The notes: generated from the sequence alone by a model not told the origin. A stretch of DNA of 5,466 nt from Sediminispirochaeta sp. (GCA_011046055.1 DSBN01000329.1:1-5466); one strand, 5' to 3'. Shown: positions 1 to 5,448, counted from the first letter of the stretch. Made by a program: numbers and translations.

Positions 1-819
1 CAGGTGGCGATCGAACTGGACCGCTGGATCGAGGACGGACAGCCCGAGTTTGACGAAGACAAGTTGGTCTGCCTGGATAGCATGGAAGACTACCGGGAGC
101 AGGAGGCCGAGACGTCCTCGAGCTTTGCCTCCGAAGGGAGCCCTGCCGAACCGGTGGACCTGACGGTTGGTCAAGCCCATTCGGGTTCGGTTGCCCGTGG
201 AGAGTCGAGCTACTATACGGTTCGTGTACCCGAGAGGGGGGATCTCAGTTTTCAGGTGGTGGGAATGAACGACTACGGCGAGCTCTATTCGTATGGAACC
301 GATTCCGACTTCGAGGATTGGCTCAGCGGCTCGGAGGGGGTGGATATTGATCTGACCGAGTTTTTTGTACCCTCCGGGGAGCGGCTCTACTTCTCGATCG
401 CCGCACCGGAGGATATCTCCTCCGAAGGGCTCTCCTACACGGTGAATTTGAGCCTCGATCCGATGCTCGATTCGCTGGGGGTGCGGATGTACGGCGATTA
501 CACCGCGGAGGCCCGGCAGCTAAAAATGGGTGAGCGTTACCAAATCGAAGTGGGCCCGGAGGAGTTGAAGTTTTTCGAGGTAAGAACCGGAGAGCACGAG
601 AAGCTCGAACTCAGAGTCGAAGGAGTGTCGGCGGGAAGGGTGAACTTCGAGTTTCTGGAGGTGATCGGGGGGTCCTACGGCGGGATGTCGGGGATGCGGT
701 ACTCCGAGACGGAAAAGCGGATCATCATCTCCGGACTTCAGAGGCAGGCTTCGGTCTACTTTTATCTGGTCTCCTCGAAAGAGGCCGACGGAGAACTGCT
801 TGAGCTGAGCGTGGAGTGA
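1..819 (+). CDS. Partial acidic protein with two PPC-like beta repeats, function unknown
   Basis: This is the C-terminal 272 residues of a protein whose start lies upstream of the window: the frame is open from base 1, and the GTG at base 4 has no room for a ribosome binding site. I do not recognise the family. The first 50 or so residues are strongly acidic and end in a Ser/Glu-rich linker. Two similar beta-rich modules follow, at about residues 51-152 and 170-272. Each opens with a short charged turn after a phrase like LTVGQ or LKMGE, continues with strands ending in YYTVRV or KFFEVR, and closes with alternating hydrophobic strands (YTVNLSL, ELLELSV). This pattern resembles bacterial pre-peptidase C-terminal (PPC-type) beta-sandwiches, which sit at the ends of secreted hydrolases; that is inference from pattern only. 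No catalytic motif is visible in the part present. The gene ends 9 nt from the end of era on the other strand, with no obvious terminator between them. Confidence 0.75.
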   Translation, partial: QVAIELDRWIEDGQPEFDEDKLVCLDSMEDYREQEAETSSSFASEGSPAEPVDLTVGQAHSGSVARGESSYYTVRVPERGDLSFQVVGMNDYGELYSYGTDSDFEDWLSGSEGVDIDLTEFFVPSGERLYFSIAAPEDISSEGLSYTVNLSLDPMLDSLGVRMYGDYTAEARQLKMGERYQIEVGPEELKFFEVRTGEHEKLELRVEGVSAGRVNFEFLEVIGGSYGGMSGMRYSETEKRIIISGLQRQASVYFYLVSSKEADGELLELSVE

Positions 820-828
820 GACTCGGGT

Positions 829-1704
829 TTAGTTGATCATATTCTGAAGCAGTTGGTCGCGTGTGCGCCATTTGGGGTCGACTTTGACGCGCAGGTCGAG
901 AGAGACACGGTAGGGGAATATATCGGCGAGGATTTCTTCGGAAGAGAGGCGAATTTGCTTGATCATACCGCCCTTTTTTCCCACGACCATCCCCTTCTGG
1001 GACTCTCTTTCGACAAAGATCGTCGCCCGAACGGCTAAGTTGGCCGCAGCTTCGTTCAGGTCGCTGTCGACTATTTTGACGTACACCGCGTGGGGCAGCT
1101 CCTGGCGAAGGCGCCGGATCGTCTGCTCGCGGATGATTTCACTGATGCGAAACTCCGGATCCTGATCGGTGTAGTACTCGGGGGGGTACATGTATTCCCC
1201 CTCCGGAGCTTGGAGATAAAGACCGGCCACCAGATCTTCCACCCCCGCATCTTTGAGGGCCGACACCAGGTAGATGAGGGAGTGGGGGAGGCGTTCGGCG
1301 ACCAGCCGTTGAGCCTCCGCGACTCTTCGTGGGTTGAGGTCAATTTTGTTCAGGGCGACCACCGTCGGCTTGCCCGCTTCGGCGATCAGCTTCATCAGTT
1401 GCTCTTCTTCCGGTCCGAAAGGTCGGTGGGGATCCAGGAGGTAGAGGATCTGGTCGCTCTCCTCCAGGGTCGATTGCGCCAGGTTTTTGAGGTAACGGTT
1501 GAATTTTTGCTGCGAATTGTGGTAACCCGGGGTGTCGAGGAAGACCAGCTGTCCCCTTTCTTCGGTCAAAATACCGCGGACGGTGTTGCGGGTGGTCTGG
1601 GGCGAGGCGGCGGTAATGGATACCTTGTGCCCGCAGATACGGTTCAACAGGGTGGATTTTCCACAAGAAGGACGGCCGAGGACGGCCACAAGTGCTGATT
1701 TCAT
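829..1704 (-). CDS. era: GTPase Era, 16S rRNA-binding ribosome assembly factor
   Basis: Era binds GTP and the 3' end of 16S rRNA during 30S maturation and works at the cytoplasmic membrane face or in the cytosol. The 291-residue protein has the full set of GTPase motifs: G1 GRPSCGKST (about residues 10-18), G2 within TTRNTVRG, G3 DTPG, G4 NKID and G5 SAL. A C-terminal type II KH domain follows, with VERESQKGMVVGKKGG matching the Era KH signature. The length is normal for the family (about 300). The start was set at the ATG at 1702-1704 because MKSALVAVLGRP is the usual Era N-terminus; the reading frame stays open 52 codons further into the clpP leader, but that part looks non-coding. No Shine-Dalgarno sequence precedes the ATG. 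The P-loop has Ser-Cys where most bacteria have Asn-Val, a variation I associate with spirochaetes. The gene is divergent from clpP and is not next to rnc or recO within the window. Confidence 0.97.
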   Translation of the reverse strand: MKSALVAVLGRPSCGKSTLLNRICGHKVSITAASPQTTRNTVRGILTEERGQLVFLDTPGYHNSQQKFNRYLKNLAQSTLEESDQILYLLDPHRPFGPEEEQLMKLIAEAGKPTVVALNKIDLNPRRVAEAQRLVAERLPHSLIYLVSALKDAGVEDLVAGLYLQAPEGEYMYPPEYYTDQDPEFRISEIIREQTIRRLRQELPHAVYVKIVDSDLNEAAANLAVRATIFVERESQKGMVVGKKGGMIKQIRLSSEEILADIFPYRVSLDLRVKVDPKWRTRDQLLQNMIN

Positions 1705-1710
1705 GTCCAC

Positions 1711-1738
1711 ATTGTAGAGATTATTTTTTTTTAGGCAA
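1711..1738 (-). promoter_or_regulatory. Candidate era promoter, possibly giving a leaderless mRNA
   Basis: On the minus strand TTGCCT (1733-1738) and TACAAT (1711-1716) are separated by 16 nt that include nine consecutive A residues. Both hexamers resemble the sigma70 consensus, with 4 of 6 and 5 of 6 matches. The -10 ends only 6 nt before the era ATG, so transcription would begin at or next to the start codon. This fits the lack of a ribosome binding site. It is a consensus match judged by eye only. Confidence 0.4.
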
Positions 1739-1755
1739 GAGGGAGCGTGTCCGAC

Positions 1756-1784
1756 TTTTCTCAACTCTTCGATATTAGTATACT
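1756..1784 (+). promoter_or_regulatory. Candidate clpP promoter
   Basis: TATACT (1779-1784) is a good -10 hexamer. The matching -35 with a 17-nt spacer is TTTTCT (1756-1761), which is weak, so an activator or an extended contact may be needed. Transcription would begin near base 1791. That leaves a leader of about 50 nt before the ATG at 1842 but only about 6 nt before the upstream ATG at 1797, which supports the downstream start. Confidence 0.4.
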
Positions 1785-1841
1785 TAGAGAGCGGAGATGA
1801 ATGCTTCTCTGGACACAAAAAATAGATTTCTTGAGGTGAAT

Positions 1842-2453
1842 ATGATTGAGAGTCGAACAAGACTTGAGGAAGAAGAGCAGAACAACGAAAACGAGAAGAA
1901 ACAGGGGCAGGACGTCCTGATAGAGAAAATGATGGAGACCAGGACGATTCTGCTCTCCGGGGAGGTCAACAAGGAGCTGGCCGAACGGGTGATCCGGCAG
2001 CTGGTACTGCTGGAGACCCGGGGCGATGAGCCGATCAAGGTCTTCATCGACTCTCCCGGCGGCGATGCGGACGCCGGCTACGCGATCTACGATATGCTGC
2101 GATTCGTGAAGCCCGAGGTCTACACCATCGGAATGGGATTGGTAGCCAGCGCCGGGGCGATAATTCTGTTGGCCGCCCCGAACGAACGACGGCTCGCCCT
2201 GCCCAACTCGCACTACCTGATCCACCAGCCGCTGAGCGGGATCAGAGGGGTGGCGACGGAGATCGAGATTCACGCCCGGGAGCTGGAGAAGCTCCGCGCC
2301 AAAGTCAACAAACTGATCAGTCAGGAGACGGGGCGACCCATTGAGAAGGTCGAGCAGGAGACTGATCGGGATTACTGGATGAACGCCGAAGAGGCGAAAG
2401 ACTACGGACTGATCTCCCGTATAGTGAAAACCAGGGCCGAACTGGGAGTCTAA
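1842..2453 (+). CDS. clpP: ClpP-family serine protease with atypical acidic N-terminus
   Basis: ClpP forms a barrel-shaped cytosolic peptidase that degrades proteins fed to it by Clp/Hsp100 unfoldases. The 203-residue product has the complete triad: Ser103 in GLVASAGA, His128 in LIHQPLSG and Asp177 in TDRDYWMNAEEA. The oxyanion-strand motif FIDSPGG is at 68-74. The start at 1842 was chosen because GAGGTGA (1833-1839) lies just upstream; the ATG at 1797, adding 15 residues, has GGAG directly touching it, which is too close. Residues 1-31 are unusual: where typical ClpP has the axial-loop sequence ending in a Tyr-Asp-containing segment, this protein has an acidic stretch (LEEEEQNNENEKK) followed by LIEKMMETRTILL. 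The active-site Ser is followed by Ala rather than the common Met. No clpX or tig gene adjoins it. It probably represents the second, divergent ClpP paralogue found in some bacteria; the paralogue assignment is inference. Confidence 0.9.
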   Translation: MIESRTRLEEEEQNNENEKKQGQDVLIEKMMETRTILLSGEVNKELAERVIRQLVLLETRGDEPIKVFIDSPGGDADAGYAIYDMLRFVKPEVYTIGMGLVASAGAIILLAAPNERRLALPNSHYLIHQPLSGIRGVATEIEIHARELEKLRAKVNKLISQETGRPIEKVEQETDRDYWMNAEEAKDYGLISRIVKTRAELGV

Positions 2454-2454
2454 C

Positions 2455-2483
2455 ACCGGCGGCCGTGATTTGGCGGTTTTTTT
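2455..2483 (+). terminator. Plausible intrinsic terminator of clpP
   Basis: Immediately after the clpP stop codon, ACCGGCGG (2455-2462) can pair with TTGGCGGT (2470-2477): ACCG with CGGT, one G-G mismatch, then C-G and two G-U pairs, with a 7-nt loop. A run of seven T residues (2477-2483) begins at the last base of the stem. The stem is modest, so termination may be incomplete. Confidence 0.5.
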
Positions 2484-2490
2484 AAAAACT

Positions 2491-2496
2491 AATCTC
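2491..2496. repeat. Left copy of 6-bp direct repeat AATCTC
   Basis: AATCTC directly abuts the left inverted repeat of the 111-bp element, and the identical hexamer at 2608-2613 abuts the right one. It is best read as a target-site duplication. A seventh base, G, also matches, but on the left it is already the first base of the inverted repeat. Confidence 0.6.
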
Positions 2497-2607
2497 GAGT
2501 CCTCTGAAAAAAGGGCCTTAGCAGCGACGCCTGAAATTCTAAATCATTATATTATAGTAACTTAAAAATGCCATTTTCCCGCATTTCTACCTTTTTTCAG
2601 AGGACTC
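2497..2607. mobile_element. MITE-like element, 111 bp with 18-bp inverted repeats
   Basis: The ends are perfect inverted repeats: GAGTCCTCTGAAAAAAGG at 2497-2514 and its exact reverse complement at 2590-2607. The 75-bp interior is AT-rich and has no credible reading frame. The element is flanked on both sides by the direct repeat AATCTC (2491-2496 and 2608-2613), abutting the inverted repeats exactly as a target-site duplication would. Short length, long perfect terminal repeats, no transposase and a duplicated target together define a miniature inverted-repeat transposable element. I cannot name the parent insertion sequence family. The alternative is a long-loop RNA hairpin or terminator, but that would not explain the flanking direct repeats. 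Confidence 0.65.
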
Positions 2608-2613
2608 AATCTC
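2608..2613. repeat. Right copy of 6-bp direct repeat AATCTC
   Basis: This is the partner of the hexamer at 2491-2496 and immediately follows the right inverted repeat. Removing one copy together with the 111-bp element would restore a simple spacer between the clpP terminator and the T-rich tract. Confidence 0.6.
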
Positions 2614-2616
2614 GGA

Positions 2617-2632
2617 TTTTTTCTTTTTTTTT
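2617..2632 (+). other. T-rich tract (T6-C-T9)
   Basis: Fifteen T residues in sixteen positions lie 10 nt after the right inverted repeat. In RNA this would be a U-run downstream of an 18-bp stem, so it could add termination. In DNA it is a bend-prone tract upstream of the nuclease gene. I see no convincing -35/-10 pair between it and the ATG at 2682. Confidence 0.45.
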
Positions 2633-2649
2633 GAAGCAGCAGAGGCTTT

Positions 2650-2677
2650 GAGCTCCTCTTAGTGTATAGAGGAGGTC
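2650..2677 (+). promoter_or_regulatory. Stem-loop masking the Shine-Dalgarno of the nuclease gene
   Basis: CTCCTCT (2653-2659) pairs perfectly with AGAGGAG (2668-2674) around an 8-nt loop. Beyond one G-G mismatch two more pairs (2650-2651 with 2676-2677) extend the stem. The 3' arm contains the ribosome binding site AGGAGGT (2670-2676), which stands 5 nt from the ATG at 2682. Most of the site is therefore paired in the folded RNA. This would lower translation unless the stem melts or is bound, as in thermosensors or protein-controlled leaders. The structure is seen in the sequence; the regulatory role is inferred. Confidence 0.5.
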
Positions 2678-2681
2678 TAGA

Positions 2682-3764
2682 ATGAAGGATTCGAAAAAGA
2701 TACTTGTGGGGGCGCTGATACTGGCAGGCCCCCTGTTTTTTATTTCCTGCACCCGCTGCAGTTTTCCCCTCCTGGCGGATAAGCCCTCGGACTCAGAGAG
2801 CATCACCGTGTTGAGCTACAACGTACAGAACCTCTTTGACAGCAGCAGCGACGGCACCGAGTACGATGACTACGATCCGTCGACGGGCGACTGGAACGAA
2901 GAGCTGTTTCACCTGAAGCTGCTACAGATTGCCGAGGTCTTGGGACGCTTTCCCGAAGGCGGTGCGGACATAGTCCTGCTGCAGGAGGTGGAGAACCGGA
3001 ACGCCCTGGATCAGTTGCGAAACCACTACCTGAAAGCCTCTGGCTATCGATACGCCGCTGTCACAGACGCGGAAAACAGCGCGGTGAACAACGCGGTGCT
3101 CAGCCGTTATCCGATAGAGGAGATTCTGGTCCATTCGGTCTCCCTAGAGGGCAGGGTCGGCGGCCGGCCGATTATGGAGATCGAGTTCGATCTGGGAGAG
3201 GAGAACGTGCGGATGTTGAACTGCCACTGGAAGTCCAAGGCCGGCGGAGCCCGGGAGACCGAGGAGATGCGAATCGCCGCGGCGGAGCTGGTCGGACGGA
3301 GGATGAGGGAGCTGGCCCTTGCCGAGGTACCGGCGCTGGTGGCTGGTGATCTGAATGTCAACGCCGACGAGTGGGAGAGGATCGACGGCGCCTACCCCAC
3401 TGCACTCTTGCCCTACGGCTTGCGGGGGGAGGTCCGCAATTGGACCCACCGCCCCCTCTATATCACCGGGGATTTCGCCGAGAGCCGGAGCGACGGGGAG
3501 GCGACGGTTCTCTTTTCGCCCTGGTGCAGTGGGGAACGGTTTTCCGGCAGCTACGCCTACCAGGGGCAGTGGCAGCGGATAGACCACTTTCTTCTGAACC
3601 GGACTTTTGATGATCAGCGGGGCTGGGAGTATGCTGATTTTGAGGTGATTCACGACGAAGCGCTGCTGCGGGATGACGGGCTGCCCAAACGGTGGATCTC
3701 CGATCTCGGTACGGGGTACTCGGATCACCTGCCGTTGCTCCTGCGCCTGGAGCGGGTAGAGTAG
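2682..3764 (+). CDS. Lipoprotein-type endonuclease/exonuclease/phosphatase-fold enzyme
   Basis: The 360-residue protein belongs to the metal-dependent EEP (DNase I-like) superfamily, which hydrolyses phosphodiester or phosphomonoester bonds. Signature residues are present in order: Asn47 in VLSYNVQNLFD, Glu102 in VLLQEVEN, His182 in NCHWKSK, Asp223 and Asn225 in AGDLNVN, Asp301 in QRIDHFLL, and Asp348-His349 in SDHLPL. The N-terminus has a basic MKDSKK, a hydrophobic stretch to about residue 20, and FISC ending at Cys23, a relaxed lipobox typical of spirochaete lipoproteins. It is therefore probably exported and lipid-anchored, with the catalytic domain in the periplasm or outside. The segment GSYAYQGQWQRIDH is typical of secreted nuclease-like members. 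The ATG has a strong AGGAGGT, partly buried in a hairpin. The substrate cannot be told from sequence; extracellular DNA scavenging is one option, sphingomyelinase or phosphatase activity another. It converges on rmuC across 33 nt. Confidence 0.85.
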   Translation: MKDSKKILVGALILAGPLFFISCTRCSFPLLADKPSDSESITVLSYNVQNLFDSSSDGTEYDDYDPSTGDWNEELFHLKLLQIAEVLGRFPEGGADIVLLQEVENRNALDQLRNHYLKASGYRYAAVTDAENSAVNNAVLSRYPIEEILVHSVSLEGRVGGRPIMEIEFDLGEENVRMLNCHWKSKAGGARETEEMRIAAAELVGRRMRELALAEVPALVAGDLNVNADEWERIDGAYPTALLPYGLRGEVRNWTHRPLYITGDFAESRSDGEATVLFSPWCSGERFSGSYAYQGQWQRIDHFLLNRTFDDQRGWEYADFEVIHDEALLRDDGLPKRWISDLGTGYSDHLPLLLRLERVE

Positions 3765-3774
3765 GATCGCCTAC
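3761..3774. other. Small hairpin between convergent genes
   Basis: GTAGG and CCTAC pair around the tetraloop ATCG, overlapping the stop codon of the nuclease gene. No T-run follows in either direction, so this is a weak candidate for a bidirectional 3'-end signal. Nothing else terminator-like lies in the 33-nt gap between the two convergent genes. Confidence 0.25.
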
Positions 3775-3797
3775 CTGGGCGGCGTGAGGCACCGGGT

Positions 3798-4643
3798 CTA
3801 TTCCTTCTCGATGTGTTGCAGCAAGCTGGAGATGCTTCGAGATTGGGTGCTGAGGTTGTCGAAGCTGAGGTTCAGGTTCTTGAGATGGGTGCCGGCGGTG
3901 TTCAAATGACGGTCGAACTTGGAGAGTTCCGACTGTATCTCGGCCAAACGCCGAACCACCTCTTCCGCTTTTTCTGAAAAGGCGAAGCCGCGCAGCCCGT
4001 AGGCAACCGTCTGGAGATAGAGGAAAAGGGTGGCTGGACTGGCGGGAATGACCTTCTCCTGCAGCAGCAGGGCGGAGAGTTCGCTGTCCTGGACGAAACA
4101 GCGATAGTAGAGGCTCTCGGATGGAACGTACATCAGGGCGAATTGGAGCGTGCCCTCTTCGGGGTGGATGTACTTGGCGGCGATGTCCCGGGCGTATTTG
4201 AGAAAGACCCTTTTCACCTGCGGCGGGAGGGCCTCTGGCGGCTCCTCGCTTTGCGGAGGGATCAGTGCCTCTTTCACGCTCTGCAGGGGAAACTTCGCGT
4301 CCACCGCCACCTTGTAGCGGCCCAGGTGGATCACCGCGTCGGCTCTGGAACCGTCGCGGAAGCCGTACTGCAGACTGTAACTCTTGTCGGGAAGCCAGTT
4401 GCGAAGAAGGGTCTCCAGAAGGCTCTCGCCCAGGTCGCCCCTGGAGCGGGGTAGGATGAACAGCGAACGCAGCTCGTCGAGCTGTCGGGAAATATTCTCC
4501 AGCTCCTTGAGCCTCCCCTGCAGGTCACCCAGCTGTGTCGACCGGCTGCCGTGGCGGGAGAAGAGATTTCTGACCAGCAAATACAGCAGTAGGAGAGCAA
4601 AAAAAGCGCTGAGTCCCCAGCCTAGGTACTCGGAATCGGTCAT
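3798..4643 (-). CDS. rmuC: RmuC-family membrane-anchored recombination protein
   Basis: RmuC proteins limit recombination at inverted repeats and carry a nuclease-like core; their mechanism is still not well defined. This 281-residue version has one N-terminal transmembrane helix (about residues 7-28), a short coiled-coil-like segment (about 36-61), and then the RmuC core: GDLGESLLETLLRNWLP (69-85), RADAVIHL with VAVDAKFPL (Asp115 and Lys117 fit a D-x-K catalytic pair), QFALMYVPSESLYY (167-180) and ASPATLFLYLQTV (201-213). A C-terminal helical tail follows. It is much shorter than the E. coli protein (about 475 residues), mainly because the coiled-coil region is brief; the core looks complete. 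The ATG at 4641-4643 was preferred over the TTG one codon upstream because AAGGTG (4651-4656) lies 7 nt away. The gene starts 27 nt after rex ends, which suggests cotranscription. Confidence 0.9.
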   Translation of the reverse strand: MTDSEYLGWGLSAFFALLLLYLLVRNLFSRHGSRSTQLGDLQGRLKELENISRQLDELRSLFILPRSRGDLGESLLETLLRNWLPDKSYSLQYGFRDGSRADAVIHLGRYKVAVDAKFPLQSVKEALIPPQSEEPPEALPPQVKRVFLKYARDIAAKYIHPEEGTLQFALMYVPSESLYYRCFVQDSELSALLLQEKVIPASPATLFLYLQTVAYGLRGFAFSEKAEEVVRRLAEIQSELSKFDRHLNTAGTHLKNLNLSFDNLSTQSRSISSLLQHIEKE

Positions 4644-4670
4644 CAAAGGGCACCTTCGAGGGAGAGCATA

Positions 4671-5327
4671 TTAGTCGGCTTCCTTGTCGTCCTCGTTGAT
4701 AAAGTCCTGGGAGTTGACCTGGTAGAAGAGGTGCTCCAACTCCAGAGCGATATTCACGTTGTGGATGGTGGTGTTGTTGGGGCAGTCGGTACGGGTGCAT
4801 TTGAGTTCCACCGGGGCAAAGTTCAGGATACCTCTGATACCGGCGTCGATGAGACGGTCCATGATTTTTGACGCTTCCGTGTCGGGTACCGCGATGACGC
4901 CGACCAGTATGTCGTGCTCTTTGATGAAAGTCTCCAGCTTCTCCATGGGGTAGATGGGAACGTTACTGCCGGCCTTTACATTCTCCGGCTGGAGGTCGAA
5001 GCCCGCTACGATCTCGATACCGTCGGTGTTGAATCCGCTGTAATCCATGAGGGCGGTCCCGATCCGCCCGCAGCCCACCACGATCACCTGCTGCGGCCGG
5101 TCTCGTCCGAGGATCTTGTCCAGCTTCTCAACGAGAGTGTCGATGTTATAACCGCCCCGCTTGTTTCCCGGTAGATTCAGGGTGGAGAAATCTTTTCGGA
5201 CCAAAGCGGGGGTCACTCCAATAGCATCGCCGAGGTTGTTGGAAAAAACCCTCTCAAAACCCAGTGCCTTCAGTTTGTAGAGCAGTCTTTTGTACTTGGT
5301 GAGCCGCAGAATAAAATCTTTGTTCAT
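4671..5327 (-). CDS. rex: Redox-sensing transcriptional repressor Rex
   Basis: Rex is a dimeric repressor that binds DNA when NADH is low and lets go when the NADH/NAD+ ratio rises, controlling fermentation and respiration genes. The 218-residue protein has the N-terminal winged helix (about 1-76, with GVTPALVRKDFSTL as recognition region and NKRGGYNIDTL as wing), then a Rossmann domain with VVGCGRIG (83-90), Asp111 ending the second strand where the NADH ribose binds, NFAPVEL (169-175), and the C-terminal swapped helix HNVNIALELEHLFYQV (189-204). The start at 5325-5327 was chosen because GGAG lies 6 nt upstream; an in-frame GTG four codons earlier overlaps that GGAG and is unlikely. Unusual features are Cys86 inside the glycine motif and the pair Cys177/Cys182 in a loop where other Rex proteins carry a short Pro-Glu-Gly-type turn. 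It heads a probable rex-rmuC operon. Confidence 0.96.
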   Translation of the reverse strand: MNKDFILRLTKYKRLLYKLKALGFERVFSNNLGDAIGVTPALVRKDFSTLNLPGNKRGGYNIDTLVEKLDKILGRDRPQQVIVVGCGRIGTALMDYSGFNTDGIEIVAGFDLQPENVKAGSNVPIYPMEKLETFIKEHDILVGVIAVPDTEASKIMDRLIDAGIRGILNFAPVELKCTRTDCPNNTTIHNVNIALELEHLFYQVNSQDFINEDDKEAD

Positions 5328-5358
5328 TTCTTTCTCCACTAAATCCTATTATTTTGGT

Positions 5359-5377
5359 AGATTTCATGATAAAATCT
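5359..5377. promoter_or_regulatory. 19-bp dyad in rex leader, possible operator
   Basis: The sequence AGATTTCATGATAAAATCT is a palindrome with a single central base and 8 of 9 matching positions on each side. It lies between the predicted rex transcription start and the ATG, where bound protein would block transcription. It does not match the classic Rex operator, so the binding protein is unknown. In an AT-rich region a dyad like this can arise by chance. Confidence 0.3.
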
Positions 5378-5419
5378 GGTATAATTTCTCCCGTGAGTCA
5401 ATACCCAAACTATCCCAAT

Positions 5420-5448
5420 ATAATAGCCTCTTGCTTCACATCTATCAA
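5420..5448 (-). promoter_or_regulatory. Probable sigma70-type promoter of rex
   Basis: On the minus strand TTGATA (5443-5448) and TATTAT (5420-5425) are separated by exactly 17 nt. Transcription would start near 5413, giving a leader of about 85 nt before the rex ATG. The spacer contains ATGTGAA, close to one half (TTGTGAA) of the usual Rex operator, but the other half (TTCACAA) is missing, so autoregulation through this site is uncertain. Confidence 0.55.

Noticed and set aside
1090..1698. 202-codon open frame antisense to era
   Set aside because: It lies entirely within the certain era gene and its composition follows from era codon use.
1705..1860. N-terminal extension of era by 52 codons
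   Set aside because: The added residues do not resemble Era, cross the divergent control region and overlap clpP; the canonical N-terminus begins at the ATG at 1704.
1761..2456. 231-codon open frame antisense to clpP
   Set aside because: It mirrors the whole clpP gene in a GC-rich region, has low-complexity composition and matches no family I know.
2515..2589. CRISPR array, tRNA or small coding gene inside the inverted repeat
   Set aside because: No repeated units, no cloverleaf and no open frame with a ribosome binding site were seen.
2606..2806. Short minus-strand open frame across the nuclease gene start
   Set aside because: It covers the T-rich tract and hairpin of the leader, and its product is a mix of antisense signal-peptide codons and poly-A-derived lysines.
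3144..3728. 194-codon open frame antisense to the nuclease gene
   Set aside because: Pro-rich shadow of a well-supported coding frame, without a ribosome binding site or recognisable motif.
5434..5442. Full Rex operator upstream of rex
   Set aside because: Only one half resembling TTGTGAA is present; the facing TTCACAA half is absent.
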